Source: DASWOJ01 sp964250755
GTDB taxonomy: Bacteria > Pseudomonadota > Alphaproteobacteria > Acetobacterales > Acetobacteraceae
Assembly: GCA_964250755.1 (NCBI GenBank)
Contig: CAXUHB010000003.1
Coordinates: forward strand, 62,001-126,000
DNA length: 64,000 nucleotides
Direction of reading: 5' to 3'
Within the stretch, counting starts at the first letter, position 1. Every line of letters starts with the position of its first letter. The notes under the pieces were generated by a model, which saw only the letters and a list, made by a program, of their open reading frames with translations, was not told where the DNA came from and did no database searches. The position numbers and the translations under genes are program-made. Positions 1 to 7,075 of this stretch are shown piece by piece.

Positions 1-815
1 ATCATCGCCGCCGGCATGTCGTCGCACTGCCCGGCAAAGCGCAGGCGGTCGGCGACGCCCAGGGCCGCCGCGCGGGCCTCCAGCTCCTTCACGTATTTGG
101 GGCGGCCGGCGCCGACCAGGACGCAGCAGACGTCGCGGCGCTCCATGCGGGACACGGCCTCGATCAGGACGGCGGCGCCCTTCCAGCGGGTCAGGCGGGC
201 GGGGAGCATGACGGTGGGGGCGCCGTCGGGCAGGCGCCAGGCCTGGGCCAGGCGGGCGACGCGGGCGCCGGAGACCGCGTCGGGGTCGAACAGGGCGGGG
301 TCCACGCCGCGGGGGATGGTGCGGATGCGGGCGGGGTTGATGCGGTGGCGGCCCATCAGCACGACGGCGACGTGCTGGCTGATGGCGATGACGCGCTCGC
401 CCCGGGCCATGACGGCGTTGTAGCGGCGCTTGCCCGGCAGGGTCTCGGTGTAGATGCCGTGGTAGGTGGTGACGAAGCGCGCGCCGGTGCGGCGGGCGGC
501 GAGCCAGGCGGACCAGGCGGGCGCGCGGGAGCGGGCGTGGACGATGGCGACGCCTTCGGCCCGGATCAGGGCGGCCAGGCGGGCGGCGTTGCGCCAGATG
601 CGGAACGGGTTCTTGGAGGCCAGCGGCAGGGTGACGTGGCGGCCGCCCGCGCGCTCGATGGCGGGGACCAGGCGGCCGCCGGCACTGGCGACCAGGGCGC
701 GTCCGCCGGCGGCGGCGACGGCCTGGGCCATCTCGACCGTGCCGCGCTCGACCCCGCCGGCGTCCAGGCGCGGCAGCACTTGCAGCACGGCGGTGCCGGG
801 TGGGAGGGGGGCCAT
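1..815 (-). CDS. Glycosyltransferase family 4, 3' end cut by window edge
   Basis: Reading leftward from the ATG at 813-815, 271 codons stay open to the window edge. The protein looks like a GT-B retaining glycosyltransferase of the GT4 (WaaG/RfaB-like) class. The N-terminus has the donor-loop style segment LPRLDAGGVERG, a middle stretch with TYHGIY, then ISQHVAVVL, IPRGVDP and the C-terminal-domain motif LPARLTRWKG, followed by VLVGAGRPKY. The family moves sugar from a nucleotide-sugar to LPS or exopolysaccharide acceptors at the inner membrane. The acceptor cannot be inferred. It is divergent from the hydrolase at 854, only 38 bp apart, so the two promoters must overlap. Confidence 0.88.
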   Translation of the reverse strand, partial: MAPLPPGTAVLQVLPRLDAGGVERGTVEMAQAVAAAGGRALVASAGGRLVPAIERAGGRHVTLPLASKNPFRIWRNAARLAALIRAEGVAIVHARSRAPAWSAWLAARRTGARFVTTYHGIYTETLPGKRRYNAVMARGERVIAISQHVAVVLMGRHRINPARIRTIPRGVDPALFDPDAVSGARVARLAQAWRLPDGAPTVMLPARLTRWKGAAVLIEAVSRMERRDVCCVLVGAGRPKYVKELEARAAALGVADRLRFAGQCDDMPAAM

Positions 816-853
816 CCCGCCGCTATAACACCGGGATGACGGAGGGGGCACCC

Positions 854-1678
854 ATGCGGGAACATACGTGCCAGGAGCGGGGCCGGACGGACCGTGGCGA
901 CGGGGTAACGCTGGCGTGGGCCCGGACGGCGGGGCGCGGGCCGGGCGCGCGCGAGCCGTGCGTGGTGTTCCTGCCGGGCTACCGAAGCGACATGGAAGGG
1001 GCGAAGGCGCTGGAGGCCGAGGCGTTCTGCGCGGCGCACGGGCTGGCGTGCCTGCGGCTGGACTACAGCGGGCACGGGGCCAGCGGCGGGTCGTTCACGG
1101 ACGGGACGGTCGGGCGGTGGACGGAGGACGCGCTGCTGCTGGTGGACCGGCTGACGGAGGGGCCGCTGGTGCTGGTGGGCAGCAGCATGGGGGGGTGGAT
1201 CGCGCTGCTCGTGGCGCTGGCCCGGCCCGCGCGCGTGCAGGCGCTGGTGGGGATCGCGGCGGCGCCGGACTTCACCGAGGACCTGATGTGGGACGCGATG
1301 ATGCCCGGCGAGCGCGCGCGGTTGCAGCGCGACGGCGTGCTGCCGGTGCCGAGCGCCTATGGCGAGCCGACGCCGGTGACGCTGGCGCTGATCGAGGACG
1401 GGCGCCAACGCTTGCTGCTGCGCGGGCCGATCCCGCTGCGCTGCCCGGTGCGGTTGCTGCAGGGGATGCGGGACCCGGACGTGCCGTGGGAGACGGCGAT
1501 GCGGCTGGCGGAGCGGCTGGAGGGGGCCGACGTGCAGGTGGCGCTGGTGAAGGACGGGGACCACCGGCTGTCCCGTCCGTCAGACCTGGGGCTGCTGCGG
1601 CGGACGCTCGCCGGCCTCCTGTTGCAGGATGGCGCGCAGGCCCTCGCGGTAGGTGGGGTAGGCCCAGCGCAGGCCTAG
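854..1678 (+). CDS. Alpha/beta hydrolase (274 aa)
   Basis: A serine hydrolase of the alpha/beta fold, resembling small cytosolic thioesterase/carboxylesterase proteins. Visible are the oxyanion-side FLPGYRSDM, the nucleophile elbow GSSMGG (Ser111 from this start), a late acid in MRDPDVPW and the catalytic His in DGDHRL. No signal peptide is seen. I prefer the ATG at 854 because GGAGGGGG lies five bases upstream; an in-frame ATG at 836 adds six residues and lacks a good ribosome site. Its last 99 bases overlap the 3' end of the convergent SDR gene, so both reading frames are constrained there. Substrate unknown. Confidence 0.85.
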   Translation: MREHTCQERGRTDRGDGVTLAWARTAGRGPGAREPCVVFLPGYRSDMEGAKALEAEAFCAAHGLACLRLDYSGHGASGGSFTDGTVGRWTEDALLLVDRLTEGPLVLVGSSMGGWIALLVALARPARVQALVGIAAAPDFTEDLMWDAMMPGERARLQRDGVLPVPSAYGEPTPVTLALIEDGRQRLLLRGPIPLRCPVRLLQGMRDPDVPWETAMRLAERLEGADVQVALVKDGDHRLSRPSDLGLLRRTLAGLLLQDGAQALAVGGVGPAQA

Positions 1679-2479
1679 GGCGGCTTGGGTCTTGGCGCTG
1701 CGGACGCGGCGGTTCTCCATCCAGAAGCTGCGGCCCATCGCGCTCATACCGGGCAGGGCGTCGGCGAAGGGGATCAGGGGCGGCGGGTCCTGGCCCAGAA
1801 GGCACGCGGCCTCGGCCGTCACGTCGGCGCTGGCCGCGGGTTCGTCGTCGGCCAGGTTGAGGATCCGGGGGCCAGGCGGGCGGTCCTGGGACATGGCGGC
1901 CAGGACGGCGGCGGCGATGTCGTCGCGGTGGATGCGTCCGAACAGGTGGCCGGGCTTGTCCACCCGGCGGGCGGCGCCGGCGCGGAGATCGTCGAAGGCG
2001 GAGCGCCCGGGGCCGTAGATGCCGGCGACGCGGAAGATGTCCACCCTGCAGCGGGCGCAGGCGGCTTGCCAGGCGTCCTCGGCGGCGATGCGGCGGACGC
2101 CGCGGGGGTTGCCGGGCTGGGGGGGCGTGTCCTCGTCCACCCAGCCGCCGCCACGGTCGCCATAGACGCCGGTGGTGGAGAGGTAGCCGGCCCAGCGGAG
2201 GTGGGGGGCGGCGGCGACCTGCGGGCCGAAGCGGGCCAGGGCGGGGTCGCCGGCGTCGTCCGGGGCGGCGGTCTGCACCAGGTGGGTGGCGGCCAGAACG
2301 GCAGGGCCGGCGTCCGCGAAGGGGATCAGGGCGACGCCGTCCGGGGCGCGCAGACGGGCGGGGTCGCGGCTGGTGGCGGTGACGTTCCATCCGCGGGCGG
2401 CGGCCAGGGCGGCGATGGCGGCGCCGGTGTAGCCCAGGCCGAACAGGAGGAGGCGGCGCGCGAGGGGGTCGGTGTTCAT
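1580..2479 (-). CDS. NAD(P)-binding SDR/epimerase-like protein (299 aa)
   Basis: An extended-SDR-type Rossmann protein similar to the YeeZ group. The dinucleotide motif GLGYTGAAIA begins near residue 15. Further along are STTGVYGDRGGGWVDE, resembling an SDR active-site strand, and FRVAGIYGPGR. The usual YxxxK catalytic pair is not obvious, as in other atypical members, so it may bind NAD(P) without epimerase activity. It starts with MNTDPLARR. The 3' end overlaps the convergent hydrolase gene by 99 bp. Confidence 0.82.
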   Translation of the reverse strand: MNTDPLARRLLLFGLGYTGAAIAALAAARGWNVTATSRDPARLRAPDGVALIPFADAGPAVLAATHLVQTAAPDDAGDPALARFGPQVAAAPHLRWAGYLSTTGVYGDRGGGWVDEDTPPQPGNPRGVRRIAAEDAWQAACARCRVDIFRVAGIYGPGRSAFDDLRAGAARRVDKPGHLFGRIHRDDIAAAVLAAMSQDRPPGPRILNLADDEPAASADVTAEAACLLGQDPPPLIPFADALPGMSAMGRSFWMENRRVRSAKTQAALGLRWAYPTYREGLRAILQQEAGERPPQQPQV

Positions 2480-2535
2480 GTTGTGATCCTACCCGGTTTG
2501 CCCGTGGACGCGAGGCGGGGTATGCTGGCGGCCCG

Positions 2536-3417
2536 ATGAACAAAGGCGTGCTCATTGCTGGTGCGGCTGTCGCACTGGCCGCCGCGATGGGTGGCTCGTG
2601 GTGGTCGGGCCGCGCCCAGGCTCCGGGACCGGATGAGAGGCCTGCCGCGGCTGCTGCGGTCCCAGCGGCGTCTTCCCCTGCCGGGCCGGACGATGCAGCC
2701 GACCTGCCGATCCCGCCGGTACCGCCGCGCATTGCCGAGGGAGCGGATTACGACAAGTGCATGGCGATGCTGAACAGCGATCCCGCCGGGGCGTATGCGT
2801 TCGCCGATGCATGGTTCGCGACGGGCGGCGGGGAGGGTGCGGTGCATTGCCGCGCGCTGGCCGACGTGGCGCAGGGCGACGCGGACGTCGGGGCGGAGGC
2901 GATGGACAAGCTGGCCGGCAGCAGCGGCGCCCCGGCAGGCGCGCGGGCGGCGGTGTATGGACAGGCCGGACAGGCCTGGCTGATGGCCGGGCAGGCCGAC
3001 CGGGCGGTGGCATCGGCGACGCTGGCGCTGTCGCTGACGCCGGACGACCCGGACCTGCTGATTGACCGCAGCATCGCCGCGGCCAACCTGGAGCAGTATC
3101 AGGCGGCGCTGGATGACCTGACGCGGGCGCTCGACCTGGACCCCAAGCGGCCCGATGCGCTGGTGTTCCGGGCAGCGGCGTGGCGCCACCTGAACCAGCC
3201 GGCGCTGGCGCAGGACGACGTGGACCGTGCGCTGGCGCAAGACCCCGAGAACCCCGAGGCGCTGCTGGAGCGCGGCATCCTGCGGCAGCGCCGGGGCGAG
3301 CGGGAGGGCGCGCGGCAGGACTGGGAGCATGCGATGCGTCTTGCGCCCGACACTGCGACCGCCGACCTGGCGCAGCAGAACCTTCAACTCCTGGAAGCCG
3401 GCCCCGACCGGCGGTAA
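2536..3417 (+). CDS. TPR-repeat protein with N-terminal membrane anchor/signal (293 aa)
   Basis: The N-terminus MNKGVLIAGAAVALAAAMGG is a lysine followed by a hydrophobic stretch, so the protein is either exported or anchored by one helix. After a Pro/Ala-rich linker (about residues 30-70), residues about 130-285 form at least three tetratricopeptide units, for example AVYGQAGQAWLMAGQADRAV, then units with YQAALDDLTRALDLDPKRPD and LAQDDVDRALAQDPENPE. TPRs mediate protein contacts; the partner is unknown. It is divergent from the SDR gene 56 bp away and precedes the DUF6481 gene by 23 bp, so the two may be co-transcribed. Confidence 0.85.
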   Translation: MNKGVLIAGAAVALAAAMGGSWWSGRAQAPGPDERPAAAAAVPAASSPAGPDDAADLPIPPVPPRIAEGADYDKCMAMLNSDPAGAYAFADAWFATGGGEGAVHCRALADVAQGDADVGAEAMDKLAGSSGAPAGARAAVYGQAGQAWLMAGQADRAVASATLALSLTPDDPDLLIDRSIAAANLEQYQAALDDLTRALDLDPKRPDALVFRAAAWRHLNQPALAQDDVDRALAQDPENPEALLERGILRQRRGEREGARQDWEHAMRLAPDTATADLAQQNLQLLEAGPDRR

Positions 3418-3440
3418 TTCTTCAACCCACTTAGGACGAC

Positions 3441-3809
3441 ATGATGAGCGGCTTCAATGGCAGCAAGTTCACCGACCGCGCGGCGTCCGCCGCAGCGGCG
3501 AAGAAGGCGCTGATCGAGAAATTCAAGTCCAAGCCCGCCCCGGACGACCCGGCGGTGCTGGCGCGGCAGGCCGAGCGCAAGGCCATCGCCGAGGCGCGCG
3601 AGATCAGGGCCGCGGAGCGCAAGGTGGCCAAGGAGGCCGAGGCCGCGCGCAAGCTGGCGGAGGACCAGGAGCGCCTGGCGGAGCTGGCCCGGCAGGCCGA
3701 GGCCGAGGCGGCGCGGGTGGCCGAGGCCGCCCGGCGGGACGAGGAGATCAAGGCGCAGCGCAAGGCGGAGCGCGACGCGAAGTATGCCGCGCGGAAGGCG
3801 CGGCGGTAG
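3441..3809 (+). CDS. DUF6481 family coiled-coil protein (122 aa)
   Basis: A short, highly charged protein that I recognise as DUF6481, common in alphaproteobacteria. It opens MMSGFNGSKFTDRAASAAAA followed by KKALIEKF. Residues about 40-120 are an almost unbroken Ala/Glu/Lys/Arg heptad-like helix ending KYAARKARR. No enzymatic motif is present. AGGA sits five to eight bases before the tandem ATGs at 3441 and 3444, so either may be used. The role is unknown; the helix suggests a scaffold or nucleic-acid-associated protein. Confidence 0.8.
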   Translation: MMSGFNGSKFTDRAASAAAAKKALIEKFKSKPAPDDPAVLARQAERKAIAEAREIRAAERKVAKEAEAARKLAEDQERLAELARQAEAEAARVAEAARRDEEIKAQRKAERDAKYAARKARR

Positions 3810-3830
3810 GTTCCAGCACCGGGCTGGGCT

Positions 3831-4388
3831 GTGGCCAGGGGCCTAGGCGGCTCAGTCCGTTCTCTGCTGGGCGCGTTCGGCGTGCGAAGCAGCCGGGCGA
3901 GCGGCCGCTTGCCGGCGTTGCCGGCGGCTTGGACGCGCGGCCCCGTGTTTGCCGTTGACGGGCTGTTCCAGGTCGGGTTCGCGCGTTGGCGCGACCTGCT
4001 GCTGGTCCATTCCCCGCAGGGCCGCGGACTTTTCGACGTCGTTTCCGGCACGCGGCTGGCGCGGGACGACGAGGAGCCTATGGACGAATTCGACCGCGTC
4101 CAGCTCACCGCATCTGGCTTCGCCGACCTGGCGGGTGACGTGGTGGGAATGGCAGGCCTGTTTGGCGGTGGCCTTCACTTGACCACCCTCGACGGCTTTG
4201 GGCTTGAGATGCAGGCGCCCTGCTGGCCCCGCCGGGATGTCATGCTCGTTGCACCCGACCGCTCGCGCAACCTGGCAGGCGACGATGGGGCGTGCACGCT
4301 TCGGGCGTTCGGCTTCTCGCCAACGGGCCGAAGCTTCGTCATCGCAACGAGCTGCGAGCTGCAAACTTTTGCGCGGGCTGCCGGATAG
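3831..4388 (+). CDS. Conserved hypothetical protein (185 aa)
   Basis: An open frame from a GTG at 3831 with codon use like its neighbours. Segments such as DLLLVHSPQGRGLFD and a C-terminal GFSPTGRSFVIATSC give it a repeated beta-strand look, reminiscent of single propeller blades, but I do not recognise a named family. There is no signal peptide or membrane helix. It lies 21 bp after the DUF6481 gene and ends just before a 9-bp hairpin shared with the convergent SDR gene. An upstream non-ATG start cannot be excluded. Confidence 0.55.
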   Translation: MARGLGGSVRSLLGAFGVRSSRASGRLPALPAAWTRGPVFAVDGLFQVGFARWRDLLLVHSPQGRGLFDVVSGTRLARDDEEPMDEFDRVQLTASGFADLAGDVVGMAGLFGGGLHLTTLDGFGLEMQAPCWPRRDVMLVAPDRSRNLAGDDGACTLRAFGFSPTGRSFVIATSCELQTFARAAG

Positions 4389-4390
4389 CC

Positions 4391-4430
4391 CCTTCCGGCA
4401 CGCCCGGCCCGGCGATCATGCGCCGGAAGG
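4391..4430. terminator. Hairpin between convergent genes
   Basis: The arms CCTTCCGGC (4391-4399) and GCCGGAAGG (4422-4430) are perfect 9-bp complements with a 22-nt loop. The hairpin fills the gap between the stop codons of the hypothetical gene (4388) and the SDR (4436), so it could end transcription from both sides. There is no T-tract. Confidence 0.5.
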
Positions 4431-4435
4431 TTGCC

Positions 4436-5281
4436 TCAGTCCTTGGGAAAGTCCGTGGCCAGGCCCACGCCGCGCCAGGCCTCCACCTCGGCCAGGGTGT
4501 CACGCAGCTTGCTTGTGACGGCGTCCAGGCCGAAGGCGCCCATGACTAGGTGGCGGGGCGGGTCGCCGCGTTCCGTGATGGCGATCATGGCGGCGGCGGC
4601 GCGGGCGGGGTCGCCGGGCTGCTGGCCGCTGTAGCCGGCGGTTCCCTTCATCCGGGCGCCCGCGGTGTCCGCGTAATCGGGGATCGCGTTCGGGGTCTGG
4701 CGCAGCGAGCGTCCGGCCCAGTCCGTGCGGAACGGGCCTGGGGCGACGCAGGTGACGCGGATGCCCAGCGGCTTGCCCTCGGCGGCCAGGGCGTCGGACC
4801 AGCCCTCCACGGCGTGCTTGCTGGCGGCGTAGTAGCCGGAGCCGGGGAAGCCGACGAAGCCGGCTACGGAGGTGATGTTGATGACGTGGCCGCGGCGCCG
4901 CGCCCGCATGCCGGGCAGGAGGGCGCGGGTCATGGCGAACAGGCCGAAGACGTTGGCGTCGAACTGGGCGCGGATTTCGGCCTCCACGCCTTCCTCCACG
5001 GACGCCTGGTAGCCGTAGCCGGCGTTGTTCACCAGCACGTCCACACGGCCGAAGCGGGCCTCCGCCGCCTGGGCTGCTGCGGCTACCTGGGCCGGGTCCG
5101 TCACGTCCAGGTCAAGTGCCAGGGCACGGTCCCCTGCCCCGTGCAGCAGGTCCGCGACGCGCGCCTTGTCGCGCGCCGTGACAATGGCCCGCCAACCGCG
5201 GGCGAGCACCTGCTGCGCCAAGTCCCGCCCGAAGCCGGTGGAGCAGCCGGTAATGAACCAGACGGGGGCTTCGGTCGCCAT
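4436..5281 (-). CDS. Classical short-chain dehydrogenase/reductase (281 aa)
   Basis: An NAD(P)-dependent oxidoreductase of the classical SDR family. Seen are the cofactor motif TGCSTGFG (residues about 11-18), NNAGYG, a Ser in ITSVAGFVGFPG and the catalytic YYAASK. This pattern fits the oxidoreductase/SDR group near retinol/steroid dehydrogenase-like proteins; the substrate is not deducible. GGAGAG precedes the ATG by about six bases. It lies 17 bp downstream of the aldo/keto reductase gene on the same strand, so the two reductases are probably one transcript. Confidence 0.9.
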   Translation of the reverse strand: MATEAPVWFITGCSTGFGRDLAQQVLARGWRAIVTARDKARVADLLHGAGDRALALDLDVTDPAQVAAAAQAAEARFGRVDVLVNNAGYGYQASVEEGVEAEIRAQFDANVFGLFAMTRALLPGMRARRRGHVINITSVAGFVGFPGSGYYAASKHAVEGWSDALAAEGKPLGIRVTCVAPGPFRTDWAGRSLRQTPNAIPDYADTAGARMKGTAGYSGQQPGDPARAAAAMIAITERGDPPRHLVMGAFGLDAVTSKLRDTLAEVEAWRGVGLATDFPKD

Positions 5282-5298
5282 TTGCAGCTCTCCAGCGG

Positions 5299-6285
5299 TC
5301 AGCGGTTCAGAGCGCCCATCTGGGCCGCAGCGTAGCGGGTGCCAGCGGCCGCTCCGGGCGGCAGGGCGCGGTCCAGCCGCGCAAGGTCATCAGTGGTCAG
5401 CGCCACGTCCAGGGCCGCCACGTTCTGCTCCAGGTAGGTTCGGCGCTTGGTGCCGGGGATCGGCACGATGTCGTCCCCCTGTGCCAGCACCCAAGCCAGG
5501 GCCAGCTGCGCCGAGGTGCAGCCCTTGTCCCGGGCAATGCCGGCGATCTCGTCCACCAAGGTCAGGTTCCGCCGCAGGTTCTCGTCCTGGAAGCGCGGGG
5601 CGGTCAGGCGGTAATCGCCTTCCTGCAGGTCCCCCGCCTGCCTGATCTGGCCGGTCAGGAAGCCGCGGCCCAGCGGGCTGTAGGGCACGAAGCCGATGCC
5701 CAGCTCGCGCACCGTCGGCAGGATCGCGTCCTCGGGATCACGGCTCCATAGCGAGTACTCGGTTTGCAGCGCGGTGATGGGGTGGACGGCGTGGGCACGG
5801 CGCACGGTGTCCGGCGCGGCCTCCGAAAGGCCAAGGTACTTCACCTTGCCCGCCCGCACGAGGTCCGCCATCGCGCCCACCGTGTCCTCGATCGGCACCT
5901 GGGGGTCCACGCGGTGCTGGTAGTAGAGGTCAATCAGTTCCAGCCCGGTGCGGCGCAGGCTGGCATCGCAGGCGGCGCGCACGTAGTCCGGGCGGCCGTT
6001 GATGCCCTGAAAGCTGCCATCGGCGCCGCGGACGTTGCCGAATTTGGTGGCTACGACGACCCACTCCCGGCGGCTGCGCGCGACCTGGCCGACCAGTTCC
6101 TCGTTGCGGCCGACGCCATACATGTCGGCAGTGTCCAGGAAGGTGACGCCCAGATCCAGCGCGCGGTTGAGGGTGGCGACAGACTCCGCATCGTCCCGCC
6201 CGGCGTAGAACTCGGACATGCCCATGCAGCCCAGTCCAATGGAGGACACCTCCAGCCCCTGGCTGCCCAGCTTGCGCGTTTTCAT
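5299..6285 (-). CDS. Aldo/keto reductase (328 aa)
   Basis: An NADPH-dependent carbonyl reductase with a TIM barrel, closest in look to the AKR13/YajO-like group. The catalytic tetrad is visible: Asp and Tyr in DTADMYGVGRN, Lys in VVATKFGN and His in YYQHRVDP. The cofactor end has YSPLGRGFLTGQ and IPGTKRRTYLEQN. It opens with MKTRKLGSQGLEVSSIGLG, typical of the family. It is the upstream member of a two-gene unit with the SDR at 4436-5281. Physiological substrate unknown. Confidence 0.93.
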   Translation of the reverse strand: MKTRKLGSQGLEVSSIGLGCMGMSEFYAGRDDAESVATLNRALDLGVTFLDTADMYGVGRNEELVGQVARSRREWVVVATKFGNVRGADGSFQGINGRPDYVRAACDASLRRTGLELIDLYYQHRVDPQVPIEDTVGAMADLVRAGKVKYLGLSEAAPDTVRRAHAVHPITALQTEYSLWSRDPEDAILPTVRELGIGFVPYSPLGRGFLTGQIRQAGDLQEGDYRLTAPRFQDENLRRNLTLVDEIAGIARDKGCTSAQLALAWVLAQGDDIVPIPGTKRRTYLEQNVAALDVALTTDDLARLDRALPPGAAAGTRYAAAQMGALNR

Positions 6286-6360
6286 GATGCTCTTCCAATC
6301 AGCCCTGCGGTGAACAGCGGCGGGGCGGCTGGGTTCGGTTACAACAGGGTGATGGCGCCC

Positions 6361-7029
6361 CTAGAAGTCCAGGTCCGCATAGTAGGCGGGGGCGGTGGCG
6401 CCGGAGACGCGGTCGGCCAGGAGGGGGCGGAAGCCGGGGCGGGACTTCATGCGGGCGTACCAGTCCTTGGCGGCGGGCGAGATGGTCCAGTCCACGTCGC
6501 CGGAGAAGTCCAGCGAGGACAGGTGCGCCGCGGCGGCGAAGTCCGCGAGGGAGAGGCTGCTGCCGGCGAGCCATTTGCGGGTTTCCGCGAGCCAGCCGAT
6601 GTAGTCCAGGTGGTGGCGCAGGTTGGCGTAGCCGACGCGCAGGACGGCGGCGTCGGCGTGGCCGCGTCCGAGCAGGCGCTTCATGAACTTCTCGCCGACC
6701 AGGTTGGCGGTGACCTCCCGGGCGAACTTGCCGTCGAACCAGGCGACGAGGCGGCGGACCTCCACGCGGTCGGCCAGGGTGCGGCCCAGCAGGGGTTCGT
6801 CGGGGTAGGCCTCGTCCAGGTATTCGCAGATGACGCCGCTGTCGGGGACGACCAGGCCGTTGCCCTCCGTCAGGGTGGGAACGGTGCAGGCCGGGTTCAT
6901 GGCGAGGTATTCGGGGCGGCGCTCCCAGATCTTCTCGACCCGCAGCTCGAAGGGGAGGCGCTTCTCCGCGAGGACAAGGCGGACCTTGCGGGCGAAGGGG
7001 GAGAGGGGGAGGTGATAGAGGACGCGCAT
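6361..7029 (-). CDS. fzlA: Glutathione S-transferase-like, FtsZ-binding FzlA homologue (222 aa)
   Basis: A GST-fold protein with an N-terminal thioredoxin-like half (LYHLPLSPFARKVRLVLAEK, then NPACTVPTL and a Ser in VVPDSGVICEYLDE) and a helical C-terminal half ending ADRVSGATAPAYYADLDF. The whole-protein resemblance, including WFDGKFAREVTANL and the ADLDF tail, is to the alphaproteobacterial FzlA group. In Caulobacter this protein binds FtsZ, curves its filaments and is needed for constriction. It lies downstream of gltB behind a strong hairpin, so it is probably transcribed separately. Confidence 0.8.
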   Translation of the reverse strand: MRVLYHLPLSPFARKVRLVLAEKRLPFELRVEKIWERRPEYLAMNPACTVPTLTEGNGLVVPDSGVICEYLDEAYPDEPLLGRTLADRVEVRRLVAWFDGKFAREVTANLVGEKFMKRLLGRGHADAAVLRVGYANLRHHLDYIGWLAETRKWLAGSSLSLADFAAAAHLSSLDFSGDVDWTISPAAKDWYARMKSRPGFRPLLADRVSGATAPAYYADLDF

Positions 7030-7032
7030 GGC

Positions 7033-7064
7033 GGCGGGTTATGGCACCGTGGCCATAACCCGCC
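7033..7064. terminator. Strong 13-bp hairpin after gltB
   Basis: GGCGGGTTATGGC (7033-7045) and GCCATAACCCGCC (7052-7064) are perfectly complementary around a 6-nt loop. It lies 11 bp beyond the gltB stop and directly before the fzlA start codon. No T-run follows, but it is the most stable short hairpin in this part of the window. It could end gltB mRNA or fold in the fzlA leader. Confidence 0.65.
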
Positions 7065-7075
7065 AACCGGAGAAG

